A stretch of DNA of 64,000 bases, from contig NZ_JOIJ01000001.1 in assembly GCF_000719975.1 (NCBI RefSeq), positions 310,001 through 374,000 on the forward strand. Direction: 5' to 3'. The stretch is from Prauserella rugosa. GTDB lineage: Bacteria; Actinomycetota; Actinomycetes; Mycobacteriales; Pseudonocardiaceae. Within the stretch, counting starts at the first letter, position 1. Each line of letters begins with the position of its first letter. The position numbers were made by a program, and so were the translations under genes. A model generated the notes under the pieces. The model saw nothing but the letters and a program-made list of their open reading frames with translations, ran no database searches and was not told the origin of the DNA. Below are positions 63,837 through 64,000 of the stretch, in pieces.

Positions 63837-64000
63837 GTGCTTCCCGCCGACGCTCGCCTGCGGCGCAGTGAGGAATTCCGTGCCGTCATGCGCGGCGGCG
63901 TCCGAGCCGGGCGCCGCCGCCTTGTGCTGCACGCGCTCGCCGAGTCCGGCGAGCGGACGAAGGCGGGGTTCGTCGTGAGCAAGGCCGTGGGCAATTCCGT
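63837..64000 (+). CDS. rnpA: Ribonuclease P protein component, N-terminal part (partial)
   Basis: The frame from GTG 63837 (AGGAGG 9 nt upstream) encodes LPADARLRRSEEFRAVMRGG, then GRRRLVLHALAESGE and AGFVVSKAVGNSV, the beginning of the RNase P protein. It runs off the end of the window before the conserved RNR motif. Together with the RNA subunit it trims tRNA 5' ends. Confidence 0.95.
   Translation, partial: MLPADARLRRSEEFRAVMRGGVRAGRRRLVLHALAESGERTKAGFVVSKAVGNS

Overview
The window is about 64 kb of high-GC actinobacterial chromosome around the replication origin. The gene set (dnaA, dnaN, gnd, recF, a dciA-like gene, gyrB, gyrA, then rpmH and rnpA on the other side), a cell-division and Ser/Thr-kinase cluster, CrgA, a class E sortase, mycothiol-linked and DLW-39-type proteins, and very strong G/C third-position bias point to the family Pseudonocardiaceae. 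Saccharomonospora or a close relative is my best guess; the genus is inference only.

Layout, left to right. (1) 1-8.3 kb, + strand: an overlapping operon fhaB(3' end)-pstP-rodA-pbpA-pknA-pknB, the conserved phospho-signalling and wall-elongation cluster. (2) 8.5-12 kb, - strand: class E sortase, a 52-residue membrane protein, trpG/pabA, then an ABC ATPase that appears frameshifted and its permease. (3) 12.2-15.2 kb: crgA, a PH-like membrane protein, rhomboid protease, cyclophilin ppiA and a Lys/Ala-rich membrane protein. (4) 15.3-42.4 kb: an accessory stretch. It holds an AadA-like aminoglycoside nucleotidyltransferase, an MFS exporter flanked by direct copies of a dispersed palindromic repeat, a GAF regulator divergent from a flavin monooxygenase, DUF368 and RNA-ligase-like genes, and a rifamycin phosphotransferase (rph) with a rifamycin-associated element upstream. 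It continues with an AraC regulator, a TetR-controlled LLM oxidoreductase/SMP-30 pair, a Pls/PosA-type single-module NRPS coupled to an M1 aminopeptidase, a PHP phosphoesterase, a glyoxalase-like protein and a poly-gamma-glutamate hydrolase-like protein. (5) 42.6-50 kb: tRNA-Ala(TGC) and tRNA-Ile(GAT), usually neighbours near gyrA in relatives, here separated by about 7 kb containing DLW-39, CsbD-like, Rrf2, hydrolases, an SDR and two decayed genes. (6) 50-64 kb: DUF3566, gyrA, gyrB, dciA-like, recF, gnd, dnaN, oriC, dnaA (all - strand), then rpmH and the 5' part of rnpA on +.

The core order matches, in reverse, the classical actinobacterial origin region (as in Mycobacterium tuberculosis), so the two accessory blocks look like insertions into conserved synteny. 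The accessory blocks have an antibiotic-resistance and metabolite flavour: rph with its element, aadA-like, MFS, VOC, and a probable poly-lysine-type synthetase with a peptidase that could act on the product.

Most interesting non-gene signals: a bipartite dispersed repeat (two short palindromes, in two of three copies followed by a GGGCGGGAAT minisatellite) at about 17.5, 19.0 and 38.7 kb; a perfect 38-bp palindrome with a parS-like centre at 43.3 kb; three in-line DnaA-box-like 9-mers inside the dciA-like gene; and many short tandem repeats, several inside coding sequence. I found no transposase, CRISPR array or rRNA gene.
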